A stretch of DNA of 57,134 bases from contig JAWVFT010000135.1 in NCBI GenBank assembly GCA_033855775.1, positions 1 to 57,134 of the forward strand, read 5' to 3'. The notes beneath the pieces are model-generated. The model was not told where the DNA came from. It saw only the letters and a program-made list of their open reading frames with translations, and ran no database searches. The DNA is from DASVTR01 sp033855775 (GTDB lineage Bacteria > Acidobacteriota > Blastocatellia > Pyrinomonadales > Pyrinomonadaceae). This document shows, one piece after another, positions 36,363-44,212 of this stretch. Position 1 is the first letter of the stretch, and every line of letters starts with the position of its first letter. The translations under genes were made by a program, and so were the position numbers.

Positions 36363-37142
36363 TTAGCTGCCGACAATCAAGATTTGGCCCGTGACGGACG
36401 AAGCATCCGCCGAAAGAAGATAGAGACAGGCGCGCGCGACTTCGTTTGGCGCGGGCTTGTTTCCGGCCAAAGGCTTGAGCGTTTCGGAGTCCGAAAGCTG
36501 CGCTGCCGTGCCTGATTGAGTTGAGTTGAGATTCTCGACGCCGCCGCGCACGGCGACACAGTTAACGCGGACGCGCGGGGCCAACTCGCGCGCGAGGGCT
36601 TTGGTCAAGCCGACGATGCCCGCCTGCGCCGCGACGTAAGCCGCGCTCTGAGCGCCGCCGTCAAGATTCGTCTCGGCGGCCAGATTTACGATAGCGGCCT
36701 TGGGCCGCTTGAGCAGCAAACGCGCCGCGCCTCGCGCGCAGAGAAAGACGCTTTTCAAATTGACGCTCAGAGTTGCGTCCCAAGCCGCTTCCGTTAACTC
36801 GGCGAGCGAAGCCTCGGAGTCAAGGCTCGCGCAATTGACCAGCAAGTCGAGCCTGCCGTACAACTCTTCGACTCTGGCGAACAGTCTTTCAACGTCGGCG
36901 GCGTCGGCGACATCGGCAGCGAAGGAATGAGCCAGCGTCCCAATCTCGCGCAACTCTTTGACGACGCTCGCGCCTTCTTCATCTTCGCGCGAATGCGTGA
37001 GGATAACGTAAGCGCCTTCGGCGGCGAGTTGCAGAGCGACGGCGCGACTGATGCCCTGCGCCCCGCCCGTCACCAGCGCGACACGCTCGCTGAAGCCGCG
37101 AAAACTCTGCCCCGGCAAATTCACTTTCCTCCATTCACTCAA
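36363..37142 (-). CDS. SDR-fold protein lacking the catalytic residues
   Basis: The protein has 259 aa and clear SDR length and fold, ending SSVTGQILIVGS. The usual motifs are altered: GIG of TGxxxGIG is GIS (residues 30-32), NNAG is NCAS (103-106), the catalytic Ser is Ala (NLAAETN, near 156), and YxxxK is YVAAQ (Tyr169, Gln173). Asn128 (SVNLKSVF) remains. I infer a non-catalytic SDR, perhaps a regulatory or binding protein. Its start overlaps the radA stop by four bases, so both may be co-translated. Confidence 0.78.
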   Translation of the reverse strand: MSEWRKVNLPGQSFRGFSERVALVTGGAQGISRAVALQLAAEGAYVILTHSREDEEGASVVKELREIGTLAHSFAADVADAADVERLFARVEELYGRLDLLVNCASLDSEASLAELTEAAWDATLSVNLKSVFLCARGAARLLLKRPKAAIVNLAAETNLDGGAQSAAYVAAQAGIVGLTKALARELAPRVRVNCVAVRGGVENLNSTQSGTAAQLSDSETLKPLAGNKPAPNEVARACLYLLSADASSVTGQILIVGS

Positions 37143-38512
37143 AACAATTCGTCGAGCGCTTCTTCGACCGAGCGGACGCCGACCACGCGCAGGCCGAGCA
37201 ATCGTTCAAGCCCCACTGTGTTGGAAGCGGGCATGATGATTTTCTTGAAGCCGAGCGTCTGCGCCTCGCGCGCGCGCGCCTGCGCCTGCATCGCCCCGCG
37301 CACTTCGCCCGTCAAGCCCACTTCGCCGAAGACCGCCGTGTGCTGGTCAATCGGCGCGTTCTTAAAACTTGATGCGATGGAAGCCACGACGCCGAGGTCC
37401 GCGGCTGGCTCGTCAATCTCCAGCCCGCCCGCGATGTTGACGAACACGTCATCGCCTATCAAGTGAAAGCCGGCGCGCTTTTCCAGCATCGCTATCAACA
37501 GCGAGACGCGATTCTGGTCAACGCCCTGCGTCATCCTTCGTCCCGTGCCGTACTTCGAGCCGGAGACGAGAGCTTGTATCTCGACCAGCACGGGCCGCGT
37601 TCCTTCCATGCAGGCCGTCACCACGGAGCCTGCTGCGTCCTTCGGTCGCTCCTGCAAAAACATCTCCGAAGGATTAGCGACGGCGACGAGGCCCGTTCCC
37701 GTCATCTCGAAGACGCCGACCTCGTTGGCCGCGCCGAAGCGATTCTTCGTCGCGCGCACGATGCGATGATTATGATGACGCTCGCCCTCGAAGTAGAGCA
37801 CCGTGTCAACGATGTGTTCGAGAGCCTTCGGCCCTGCGATGGAGCCCTCCTTCGTCACGTGGCCGATGAGAAAGACCGGAATCGTGCGGTTCTTCGCCAG
37901 CAACAAAAATTGTCCGGCGACTTCACGAACCTGCGAGACGGAGCCGGGCGCGGATTCGATGTTGGACGAGAAGACCGTCTGAATCGAATCAACGATGATG
38001 GCTCCCGGCTTCATGCGTTCGATTTCATCGAAGATGTTTTCCAGATTCGTTTCCGGCAGCAAGTACAGATTCGCGGCCTTGACGCCGAGCCGTTCGCCGC
38101 GCAGCTTTATCTGCCGCTCCGATTCTTCGCCCGACACGTAGAGCACGCTCTGCTCGCCCGCGCTCATCTTGTCCGCGACTTGCAGCAGCAGCGTGCTCTT
38201 GCCGATGCCGGGGTCGCCGCCGATTAAGATTAAAGAGCCGGGAACGATGCCGCCGCCGAGCACGCGGTCAAACTCCGTGACGCCCGAAGAGACGCGCGAG
38301 TCGTCCTGCGATTCAATGTCGCCGTAGGCGACGGGCTTCACTTCACGAAGACGAAAGCCGCCCCGCGCCGTCGCCGTCTCCTTCTTCGCGGCCCGCGCGC
38401 GTTCCTCGACAAACGAGTTCCAAGCCGCGCAGTCCGGGCATTTCCCCAACCACTTGCGCGATTGATGCCCGCAATTCTGGCAAACGTAAACTGTCCCCTG
38501 AGCTTTCGCCAT
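37139..38512 (-). CDS. radA: DNA repair protein RadA
   Basis: The protein has 457 aa from MAKAQGTVYVCQNCGHQ at 38512, with RBS GGGAAAGAG just before it. An in-frame ATG at 38632 would translate hairpin DNA and is rejected. RadA is a RecA-like ATPase that drives branch migration in recombination. Seen are the zinc finger (CQNCGH ... CPDC), Walker A GGDPGIGKSTLL, the RadA-specific KNRFG motif (ATKNRFGAANE), and a C-terminal Lon-like domain. Confidence 0.95.
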   Translation of the reverse strand: MAKAQGTVYVCQNCGHQSRKWLGKCPDCAAWNSFVEERARAAKKETATARGGFRLREVKPVAYGDIESQDDSRVSSGVTEFDRVLGGGIVPGSLILIGGDPGIGKSTLLLQVADKMSAGEQSVLYVSGEESERQIKLRGERLGVKAANLYLLPETNLENIFDEIERMKPGAIIVDSIQTVFSSNIESAPGSVSQVREVAGQFLLLAKNRTIPVFLIGHVTKEGSIAGPKALEHIVDTVLYFEGERHHNHRIVRATKNRFGAANEVGVFEMTGTGLVAVANPSEMFLQERPKDAAGSVVTACMEGTRPVLVEIQALVSGSKYGTGRRMTQGVDQNRVSLLIAMLEKRAGFHLIGDDVFVNIAGGLEIDEPAADLGVVASIASSFKNAPIDQHTAVFGEVGLTGEVRGAMQAQARAREAQTLGFKKIIMPASNTVGLERLLGLRVVGVRSVEEALDELF

Positions 38513-38593
38513 ACTCTTTCCCCGCGCTCGCGCCCGATGCGCTGCGCCCCCTAAAATGTCGTGCCTGAACAGAGGAATAGTTTCACGCAAACA

Positions 38594-38692
38594 TGCGCAG
38601 AACGCAAAGAGCAAAGGAACATAAAAGAGCAAAGGAACACGAAAGAGCGATACGGTCTACGCTGCTTTGCGTTCCTCTGCGACTTTCGGCGC
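38594..38692. repeat. Heptad-like hairpin, GCAAAGG/AACACRA type
   Basis: The left arm 38594-38648 repeats AAAGAGC and AAAGGAACA units. The right arm 38660-38692 carries GCTTTGCGTTCCTCTGCG, complementary to CGCAGAACGCAAAGAGC. It lies between the PlsC-type gene and radA. Confidence 0.72.
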
Positions 38693-38697
38693 GCGGC

Positions 38698-39450
38698 TTA
38701 TCTTTGACGTTTGCTCGTTTCGCTTAAAGGACGACGAGCGGCCATCCGCCGCTCCGCTTTCCGGCGACGGCGCGGCGCGACAATCTCTTCATAGCCGTCA
38801 AAACTACGGCTGAGAATATCTGCGCGCAGTTCGTCAAGAGCGCTCGTCAAGCGCTCTGCGAAAATATCCGTCAAGCGTCTGGCGTTAAAGTCGGCTTCCA
38901 CGTTGACGCGCTGCGGCGGGCCGATGCGCGCGAAGGCTTCGGGGCGATAGTCGTCAAGAAATTCGTAGCGCATGGCGACCGGCGCAGCGTCCGCCTGACA
39001 TGCGCGCTCGATGACGCGGGCCGCGCCCGTATAGAGACGAAGCGGGCGCGCGTCGTTCGGCAGCGTCAAGCCCTGCGGGAAAATCCAGAGCGCGCGATTC
39101 GTCCCCTTCAACAAACGGCCCGCATACTCTACAGCTCGCGCTCCGTCGCGCGCGCTCTCGCGGACGACGCCAAACGCGCCGAGCCTGCGATGAAAGGGAT
39201 ACTCAAGAACCTGCCGCTCTTCCATCATCGCATACTGCTCAAGGCCGCCCGCGCGGCTCAACTGAAACGCCACCAACCCGTCCCACCAACTCGAATGATT
39301 CGCATACAAGACAAGCGGCCTGCGCGGCTCGCGCTCAATCAACGCTTCGAGTCCCGCGACACGCAATCCCTCAAAACGCCGCGCCAGCAAATTGCGATTG
39401 TAAACACCGAACGCCCACTCGAACCATTTGCTTTTGCGCGCAGGGAGCAT
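38698..39450 (-). CDS. PlsC-type lysophospholipid acyltransferase
   Basis: The protein is 250 aa from MLPARKSKWFEW at 39450. The frame reaches an ATG at 39489, but that adds MLVTCHLSLVTVL from hairpin DNA. The HX4D acyltransferase motif is NHSSWWDG, followed by a substrate region with FPQGLTLPNDARP where canonical members have FPEG. The family acylates lysophosphatidic acid or related lipids. The missing Glu makes the acyl acceptor uncertain. A basic C-terminal tail follows. Confidence 0.8.
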   Translation of the reverse strand: MLPARKSKWFEWAFGVYNRNLLARRFEGLRVAGLEALIEREPRRPLVLYANHSSWWDGLVAFQLSRAGGLEQYAMMEERQVLEYPFHRRLGAFGVVRESARDGARAVEYAGRLLKGTNRALWIFPQGLTLPNDARPLRLYTGAARVIERACQADAAPVAMRYEFLDDYRPEAFARIGPPQRVNVEADFNARRLTDIFAERLTSALDELRADILSRSFDGYEEIVAPRRRRKAERRMAARRPLSETSKRQR

Positions 39451-39454
39451 GAGA

Positions 39455-39605
39455 ACAGTGACGAGTGACAAGTGACAAGTGACGAGCAAGAAGTAAGAAG
39501 TGATGAGTGATGAGTAACGAGTAATGAGTGAAAAGCGTTTGCCTTCTACTCATCACTCATCGCTCATTACTCGCAACTAACTTGTCACTCGTCACTTATC
39601 ACTGC
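39455..39605. repeat. Longest heptad hairpin, CAGTGAC type
   Basis: It covers about 150 bases. The left arm 39456-39535 runs through GTGACGA, GTGACAA, GTGACAA, GTGACGA, then AGAAGTA, GTGATGA, GTGATGA, GTAACGA, GTAATGA. The right arm 39546-39605 mirrors them in reverse order (CTCATCA, CTCATCG, CTCATTA, CTCGCAA, CTTGTCA, CTCGTCA, CTTATCA, CTG). The centre is about 10 bases. Confidence 0.92.
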
Positions 39606-39950
39606 TTTTATATTCTCGACCGGACGGCCCAGGACGGCGCGCGGGCCGCGTTCGACGATGGGGCGTTGGATGAGGTCTGGGTGTTGAGCCATGAAGGCGA
39701 TTAGCTCGTCGTCGGAGAACTGCTTTGTGCCTAGCTGCAACTCGCGGTAGATGGGCTCGCTCTTGCGCAGGATGTCGCGGGGCGAGAGCTTCATCTTCGC
39801 CAGCAGTTCGCGCAGTTTTTCTTCGCCGAGCGGCTCGATGTAGTAGTTGATTTTCTCGAACGGGATGCCGTTCTCGCGTAGCAGCTTGTCAACCTCCCGG
39901 CATTTGCTGCACGTCGGCTTTTCGTAAACGGTGATTTTATCGTCCATCAT
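39585..39950 (-). CDS. ArsC/Spx-family thioredoxin-fold protein
   Basis: The protein is 121 aa. The N-terminal CxxC is PTCSKCREV (Cys14 and Cys17 counting from M1). A YIEPLGEEKLRELLAKM segment and a C-terminal RPIVERGPRAVLGRP follow, matching the ArsC-like family (glutaredoxin-coupled arsenate reductases and relatives). No other ars gene is near, so an arsenate role is not supported by context. The last residues AVISDE and the TGA stop are written by the adjacent heptad repeat. Confidence 0.82.
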   Translation of the reverse strand: MMDDKITVYEKPTCSKCREVDKLLRENGIPFEKINYYIEPLGEEKLRELLAKMKLSPRDILRKSEPIYRELQLGTKQFSDDELIAFMAQHPDLIQRPIVERGPRAVLGRPVENIKAVISDE

Positions 39951-39998
39951 TCGACCTCTGAAAAACTGATGACCGGCTCTTGATTGCCGCTCGCTGCT

Positions 39999-41276
39999 TT
40001 AGGGAAAGATGCCGCGCACTTCGGTGGCTTCGGCGACGCGGGCGATGGCGAGAATATATGCGCCTGTGCGCATGTCAGTCTTGTGTCGCTCAGCCATCTC
40101 ATAGACTTCGCGGAAGGCCGTCCGCATGGTCTGCTCTAAACGCTGGTTGATTTCGCCTTCCGACCAGAAGTAGGAATACAAGTCCTGCACCCATTCGTAG
40201 TAGCTGACGGTGACGCCGCCGGCGTTCGCCAGAATGTCCGGGACGAGGAAGACGCCCGCGTCGGCCAGCACGCGGTCGGCTCCGGGTGTGACGGGGCCGT
40301 TGGCGAGTTCGGCGATAATCTTCGTCTTGATGCGCCCGACGTTGGCGAGCGTGATGGTGTTTTCCAGCGCCGAGGGCAGCAGGATGTCGCAGTCTAGTTC
40401 GAGCAAATCGTCTGCGCTAATCTCGCTCGTGTTCGGCAGCCCGCGCAGAGCCTTCGTGTTCGCCTTGTGACGGAGCGCGGCCTGCACGTCAATGCCGCTG
40501 TCGGCGTAGACGCCGCTGCGCGAATCGCAAAGCCCGATGACGCGCGCGCCGTCCGCGGCGACGAGGCGCGCGATGTGTGAACCGGCGTTGCCGAAGCCAT
40601 GAACGACGACTCGCGCGCCGTGTAAGCTGATGCCCTTGACGCTGCACGCTTCGCGCAGGGCGTAGAGACAGCCGCGCGCCGTCGCCTCGTTGCGTCCCTG
40701 CGAGCCGCCGAGCGAGATGGGCTTGCCCGTCACGACGCCGAGTTGGGTGTGGCCGCGAATCATCGAGATGGTGTCCATAATCCATGCCATCGTCTGCTCG
40801 TCTGTGTAAACATCGGGCGCGGGGATGTCGCGGTCTGGGCCGATGATGGGAGCAATCTCGAAGGCGTAGCGGCGCGTCAGGCGTTCCAATTCGCCGCGCG
40901 ACAAACTCTGCGGGTCGCAGATAACGCCGCCCTTGCCGCCGCCGTAAGGAATGCCGACGGTCGCGCACTTCCATGTCATCCATGAAGCGAGAGCTTTGAC
41001 TTCATCGAGCGTCACTTGCGGGTGAAAGCGAATGCCGCCCTTCGCGGGCCCGCGCGCGATGTTGTGCTGCACACGATAGCCCTCGAAGACCTGCACCTCG
41101 CCGTTGTCCATCTTGACGGGAATCGAAACGATTAACTGCCGCTTCGCGTTCTTCAAAACGCGGCGCATCGAGCGGTCGAGTTCGAGATAATCGGCGGCGC
41201 GCTCAAATTGCTGCTTGGCTATTTCGAAGGGATTGAGAATTTCATCGGAAGCCTGCATCGTTTGCTGTTCAATCAT
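39999..41276 (-). CDS. gdhA: Glu/Leu/Phe/Val-family glutamate dehydrogenase
   Basis: The protein has 425 aa from MIEQQTMQASDEILNPF at 41276, with RBS GAAGGAAGAG upstream. The frame runs on to 41570 but that part lacks similarity. Catalytic residues are in GGIRFHPQVTLDEVKALA, MTWKCA, VGIPYGGGKGGV and IPAPDVYTDEQTMAW. The Rossmann motif is VVHGFGNAGSHIARLV. The C-terminal end is typical of catabolic or anabolic NAD(P)-GDH; which cofactor it uses is not clear. Confidence 0.94.
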   Translation of the reverse strand: MIEQQTMQASDEILNPFEIAKQQFERAADYLELDRSMRRVLKNAKRQLIVSIPVKMDNGEVQVFEGYRVQHNIARGPAKGGIRFHPQVTLDEVKALASWMTWKCATVGIPYGGGKGGVICDPQSLSRGELERLTRRYAFEIAPIIGPDRDIPAPDVYTDEQTMAWIMDTISMIRGHTQLGVVTGKPISLGGSQGRNEATARGCLYALREACSVKGISLHGARVVVHGFGNAGSHIARLVAADGARVIGLCDSRSGVYADSGIDVQAALRHKANTKALRGLPNTSEISADDLLELDCDILLPSALENTITLANVGRIKTKIIAELANGPVTPGADRVLADAGVFLVPDILANAGGVTVSYYEWVQDLYSYFWSEGEINQRLEQTMRTAFREVYEMAERHKTDMRTGAYILAIARVAEATEVRGIFP

Positions 41277-41362
41277 TGCTCTTCCTTCCTGGGTGAGAAA
41301 TTTGCCATGGAACAGTTTTGCCCGCCCGTCGCTCGCCACGCTCATCGCTTGATGCGCGCTGC

Positions 41363-41677
41363 TTACTCTTTGCCCGTCTCCTGCTCTTCGATTTCGGTGA
41401 TGTCGCCTTCCGTGAAGAGATAGGTGCGCATGTGTTTGTCGAAGACGGGATTGATGCGGCGCAGGTATTCGAGGGCCATCATCGCGTGCTCTATCTCTTC
41501 GTCGCGGTTGTGTTCGAGGATGCGGCGCAGTTGTTCGTCCTTCGTCGCCTGCGCGCGCTGGTTGTACCAATCAACCGCTTCTAACTCTTCCTGCACAGAC
41601 TTGACGGCGCGCGAGAAGTTCAAAGCCAACTCGCTCATCTGCTCGTAGTTCTCATGCCATTCGGCGCTGGTTGCCAT
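41363..41677 (-). CDS. Encapsulated-ferritin-like protein (EncFtn family)
   Basis: The protein is 104 aa. It matches the half-size ferritins carried as cargo by encapsulins: EELEAVDWYNQRAQAT, ILEHNRDEEIEHAMMALE (ferroxidase Glu, His) and MRTYLFTEGDIT. Two such subunits form one ferroxidase centre by dimerisation. Typical cargo members end in an encapsulin-targeting peptide (LTVGSLR-like); this one ends EIEEQETGKE and shows none. No encapsulin shell gene is within the window. Confidence 0.85.
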   Translation of the reverse strand: MATSAEWHENYEQMSELALNFSRAVKSVQEELEAVDWYNQRAQATKDEQLRRILEHNRDEEIEHAMMALEYLRRINPVFDKHMRTYLFTEGDITEIEEQETGKE

Positions 41678-41745
41678 AATTTTCTCCTGAATGAAAGGTG
41701 GTCGGACATGACCATCCTAAAAGAATTGCCAGCCGCTGTACAGAG

Positions 41746-41813
41746 GAAAGGTTTCAAGCTTTAAGCCGGCAGCCGTAGAGACTGGCGCTTGAACTTGAAG
41801 CCCGAAACCTTTC
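41746..41813. repeat. Heptad hairpin, TTCAAGC type, with perfect 10-bp base
   Basis: GAAAGGTTTC (41746-41755) pairs perfectly with GAAACCTTTC (41804-41813). The arms continue with TTCAAGC TTTAAGC and GCTTGAA CTTGAAG. It lies between the divergent EncFtn and TonB genes, the one clear member not between co-directional genes. Confidence 0.78.
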
Positions 41814-41897
41814 ATGGAACAAGCGAGGCGGCGGCGGAGTCTAACGTTATTGAGTTTGCTCCTCAGACCCGCTGGCACCGGCATAGGAGGACTTGAG

Positions 41898-42737
41898 ATG
41901 TTTAATAATTTGGTCGAATCCAATCTGCATATCGCAGACATGAAGAGGCGCGGCTCTTTTCTGCTCGCAACGACGCTGGCCTACGCGCTGCTGTTGATGG
42001 CCGCGGGCGTCGGGAGCATTTACGCTTATGAAGCGCGCGTTGACAATCAAAATCTGGAACTGACTGCGCTGGTCACGATGTTGCCCGCGACCGCCGCCGC
42101 CCCGCTCAAGCGGACGCCTGAGCAGAGCAGCGTTCGTCGTCAAACACGCTCTGCTGTTCCGACCAACAGCGCGGCGCAGGTTCCGATGCGCACCGCGCTC
42201 AAGAGCGACGTGACGGACATGAGGAACGTTCCCGCCGCGATTTCAGCCACGGGCGACAACATTCCGCCCGCGCCGCCCGGCGCAATCCTCGGCCCTGCAA
42301 ATTACGATGTCGGCAGCCACAACAACGGCCAGGGCAATTCGCCTTACGGCGTTGATAGAGGAACGACCAACGTATCAAGCGGAGGCAACGGCAGCGAACT
42401 GACCAAAGACACGCCGCCGGAGATACACAAAGCCGAAGTCGCGCCGCCAAAGCCGAAGGTCTACTCGCTCGGCGTCATCGAAAGCAAGGTCATTCAAAAG
42501 GGCGTCCCGCCCTATCCTGAACTCGCCAAACGAGCGCACGTTTACGGCATCGTGACGGTGCAGATTCTACTGGACGAACAGGGACGAGTTATCTCCGCGC
42601 ACGCGACCAACGGGCATCCGCTGCTGACGGGGGCGGCTGAGCGCGCGGCTTCTCAGACCAGATTTTCGCCGACGTACTTGTCAAACCAGCCGGTCAAAGT
42701 CACAGGCATTATCACGTTTAGGTTCGTGCTCAATTAA
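41898..42737 (+). CDS. TonB-family energy transducer protein
   Basis: The protein has 279 aa from MFNNLVESNLHIADMK at 41898, with RBS AGGAGG eight bases upstream. An earlier ATG at 41814 adds an unrelated stretch. One transmembrane segment (LLATTLAYALLLMAAGV) spans residues ~20-36. A Pro/Ala/Asn-rich periplasmic spacer follows. The C-terminal TonB domain has PPYPELAKRAHVYGIVTVQI and TRFSPTYLSNQPVKVTGI. It should couple inner-membrane energy to outer-membrane transport, but exbB/exbD are not near. Confidence 0.87.
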   Translation: MFNNLVESNLHIADMKRRGSFLLATTLAYALLLMAAGVGSIYAYEARVDNQNLELTALVTMLPATAAAPLKRTPEQSSVRRQTRSAVPTNSAAQVPMRTALKSDVTDMRNVPAAISATGDNIPPAPPGAILGPANYDVGSHNNGQGNSPYGVDRGTTNVSSGGNGSELTKDTPPEIHKAEVAPPKPKVYSLGVIESKVIQKGVPPYPELAKRAHVYGIVTVQILLDEQGRVISAHATNGHPLLTGAAERAASQTRFSPTYLSNQPVKVTGIITFRFVLN

Positions 42738-42802
42738 CCATTCCCGACTGCCCCCTTGTTGCGGGTTGCATGAAACAATTGCGACCTGCGCTTCCAAAGA
42801 CA

Positions 42803-42838
42803 GAGGCGCGTGGCTTCTCACGACAGACCGCGCGCCTC
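42803..42838. terminator. Inverted repeat between convergent tonB-family and alr genes
   Basis: GAGGCGCG (42803-42810) pairs with CGCGCCTC (42831-42838) around a 20-base loop. It lies in the spacer between convergent genes and may terminate transcription from either side. There is no T-tract directly after the stem, so support is moderate. Confidence 0.4.
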
Positions 42839-42889
42839 TCCCGCTTTCGAGTTGTCCGGCAAGCTCTTTTTGTTCAGCAAGCTCCTTCT

Positions 42890-44095
42890 TCAACCGTCCT
42901 CATCCGGCGCATAACGGCGCGGCACGCGGCGACTGATGCCGCACGTAATTTCGTAAGAGAGCGTCCCGACAGTCTTCGCTATCTCTTCCGCCGTCATCGC
43001 CAGCGAGCCGTCTTCTCCGAGCAGCGTCACTCGGTCGCCGACGGCGACACGCGGAACGTCCGTCACGTCAATCAACGTCAAGTCCATAGAGATGCGCCCG
43101 ACGACCGGAGCATACACGCCGCCGACGATGACGCGCCCGCGATTCGATAGAGCGCGCGCGTAGCCGTCGTTGTAACCGATGGGCAGCGTCGCCACCAGCG
43201 TCTCCCGCGCGGCCTCGAACGTGCAGCCGTAGCCGAGCGTCTCGCCTTGCGGCACGCGCTTGAGGAAAGCAATCCGCGAGCGCACAGCCATCACCGGGCG
43301 CAGGCGCGGCGGCTCATCCAACTGCGGCAACACGTCACGCCACAGGCCGTACAGCACGCCGCCCGGTCGCACCATGTTGCCCCACGCGGACGGATGCGCA
43401 AACGTCGCCGCTGAATTTGCCATGTCCTGATATGACGGTTGAAAGCCAAGCTCACGAATCATCTCGACCGCGTTGTGAAAGCGCGCCGTCTGTTCGCCTG
43501 TGAAGCAATCGCGCTCAGGGTCGTCCGCCGCCGCGAAGTGCGTCATCACTCCGTCGAGGCGCAGGTTTTTGAAACGACGCAGCGCGTCAACGAACTCTCG
43601 CGCCTCGTCGTAGCGCACGCCGAGGCGACCCATTCCCGTGTCAATCTTGACGTGTATATCGGCGCGAACGCCCGCCGCTTCAGCCGCGCGGTCGAGAGCT
43701 TCAGCCGTCTCAACGCGGTAGACGACCGGCACGATGGCGTGTTGAATGCACACGCGCTCCTGCCCCGGCCAGCAACCGCCGAGCGAAAGAATCGGCTGCT
43801 CTATGCCCGCGCGCCGCAGTTCAATTCCCTCTTCCGGCAAGGCCACGCCGAACCAGTCCGCGCCCTCGCGCGCCAGCCTCCGCGCGCAACGCGCCGCCCC
43901 ATGCCCGTAAGCGTCCGCCTTGACCACGGCCATCACACGCACGCCCGCCGCGACGCGCCCGCGCACCGCCTGAAAGTTGGCGGCCAGCGCGTCCAGATTT
44001 ATCTCCGCCCACGTCGGTCGCTCTCCAGCGGTCGCCTCCGCTACGCCATCGAAAGAGACAGCCCTTTCCGTTTCACCATTCGACATGGCTCGCAT
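42890..44095 (-). CDS. alr: Alanine racemase
   Basis: The protein is 401 aa from MRAMSNGETERAV at 44095 (44086 also possible). A frame to 44170 would start in the AAAAGTC hairpin and is rejected. It makes D-alanine for peptidoglycan, with PLP. The PLP-lysine motif is VMAVVKADAYGHGA, the second catalytic Tyr is in ETLGYGCTFEA, and VDGVMTHFAAADD-like DGVMTHFAAADDPE and MDLTLIDVTDVP are present. Confidence 0.94.
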   Translation of the reverse strand: MRAMSNGETERAVSFDGVAEATAGERPTWAEINLDALAANFQAVRGRVAAGVRVMAVVKADAYGHGAARCARRLAREGADWFGVALPEEGIELRRAGIEQPILSLGGCWPGQERVCIQHAIVPVVYRVETAEALDRAAEAAGVRADIHVKIDTGMGRLGVRYDEAREFVDALRRFKNLRLDGVMTHFAAADDPERDCFTGEQTARFHNAVEMIRELGFQPSYQDMANSAATFAHPSAWGNMVRPGGVLYGLWRDVLPQLDEPPRLRPVMAVRSRIAFLKRVPQGETLGYGCTFEAARETLVATLPIGYNDGYARALSNRGRVIVGGVYAPVVGRISMDLTLIDVTDVPRVAVGDRVTLLGEDGSLAMTAEEIAKTVGTLSYEITCGISRRVPRRYAPDEDG

Positions 44096-44127
44096 TGTAT
44101 GACTTTGAAAGTGTGAGACGGAAGAAC

Positions 44128-44207
44128 AAAAGTCAAAAGTCAAAAGTCCAATGTCCAAGGTCAAGAACACGTTTTGACATTGGACATTGGACTTTTGACT
44201 TTTTTTG
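44128..44207. repeat. Heptad hairpin, AAAAGTC/CAATGTC type
   Basis: The left arm has AAAAGTC three times, then CAATGTC and CAAGGTC; the right arm mirrors them as GACATTG twice and GACTTTT twice, ending in seven T. About 30 base pairs are nearly perfect. The centre is about 10 bases (GAACACGTTT). It lies between dnaB and alr. On the minus strand the hairpin is followed by TTTTG. Confidence 0.92.
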
Positions 44208-44212
44208 AGTTG

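Noticed and set aside
39455..39605. CRISPR array suspected from regular short repeats
   Set aside because: The repeats are 7 bases with no unique spacers, and the halves are mirror images. No cas gene is in the window.
39585..39950. Arsenic resistance locus
   Set aside because: Only one ArsC-like gene is present, with no arsR, arsB or arsM near. The family also contains Spx-like non-reductases.
41277..41570. N-terminal extension of glutamate dehydrogenase to 41570
   Set aside because: The residues are Arg/His/Pro-rich, resemble no GDH, and overlap the ferritin-like gene in another frame.
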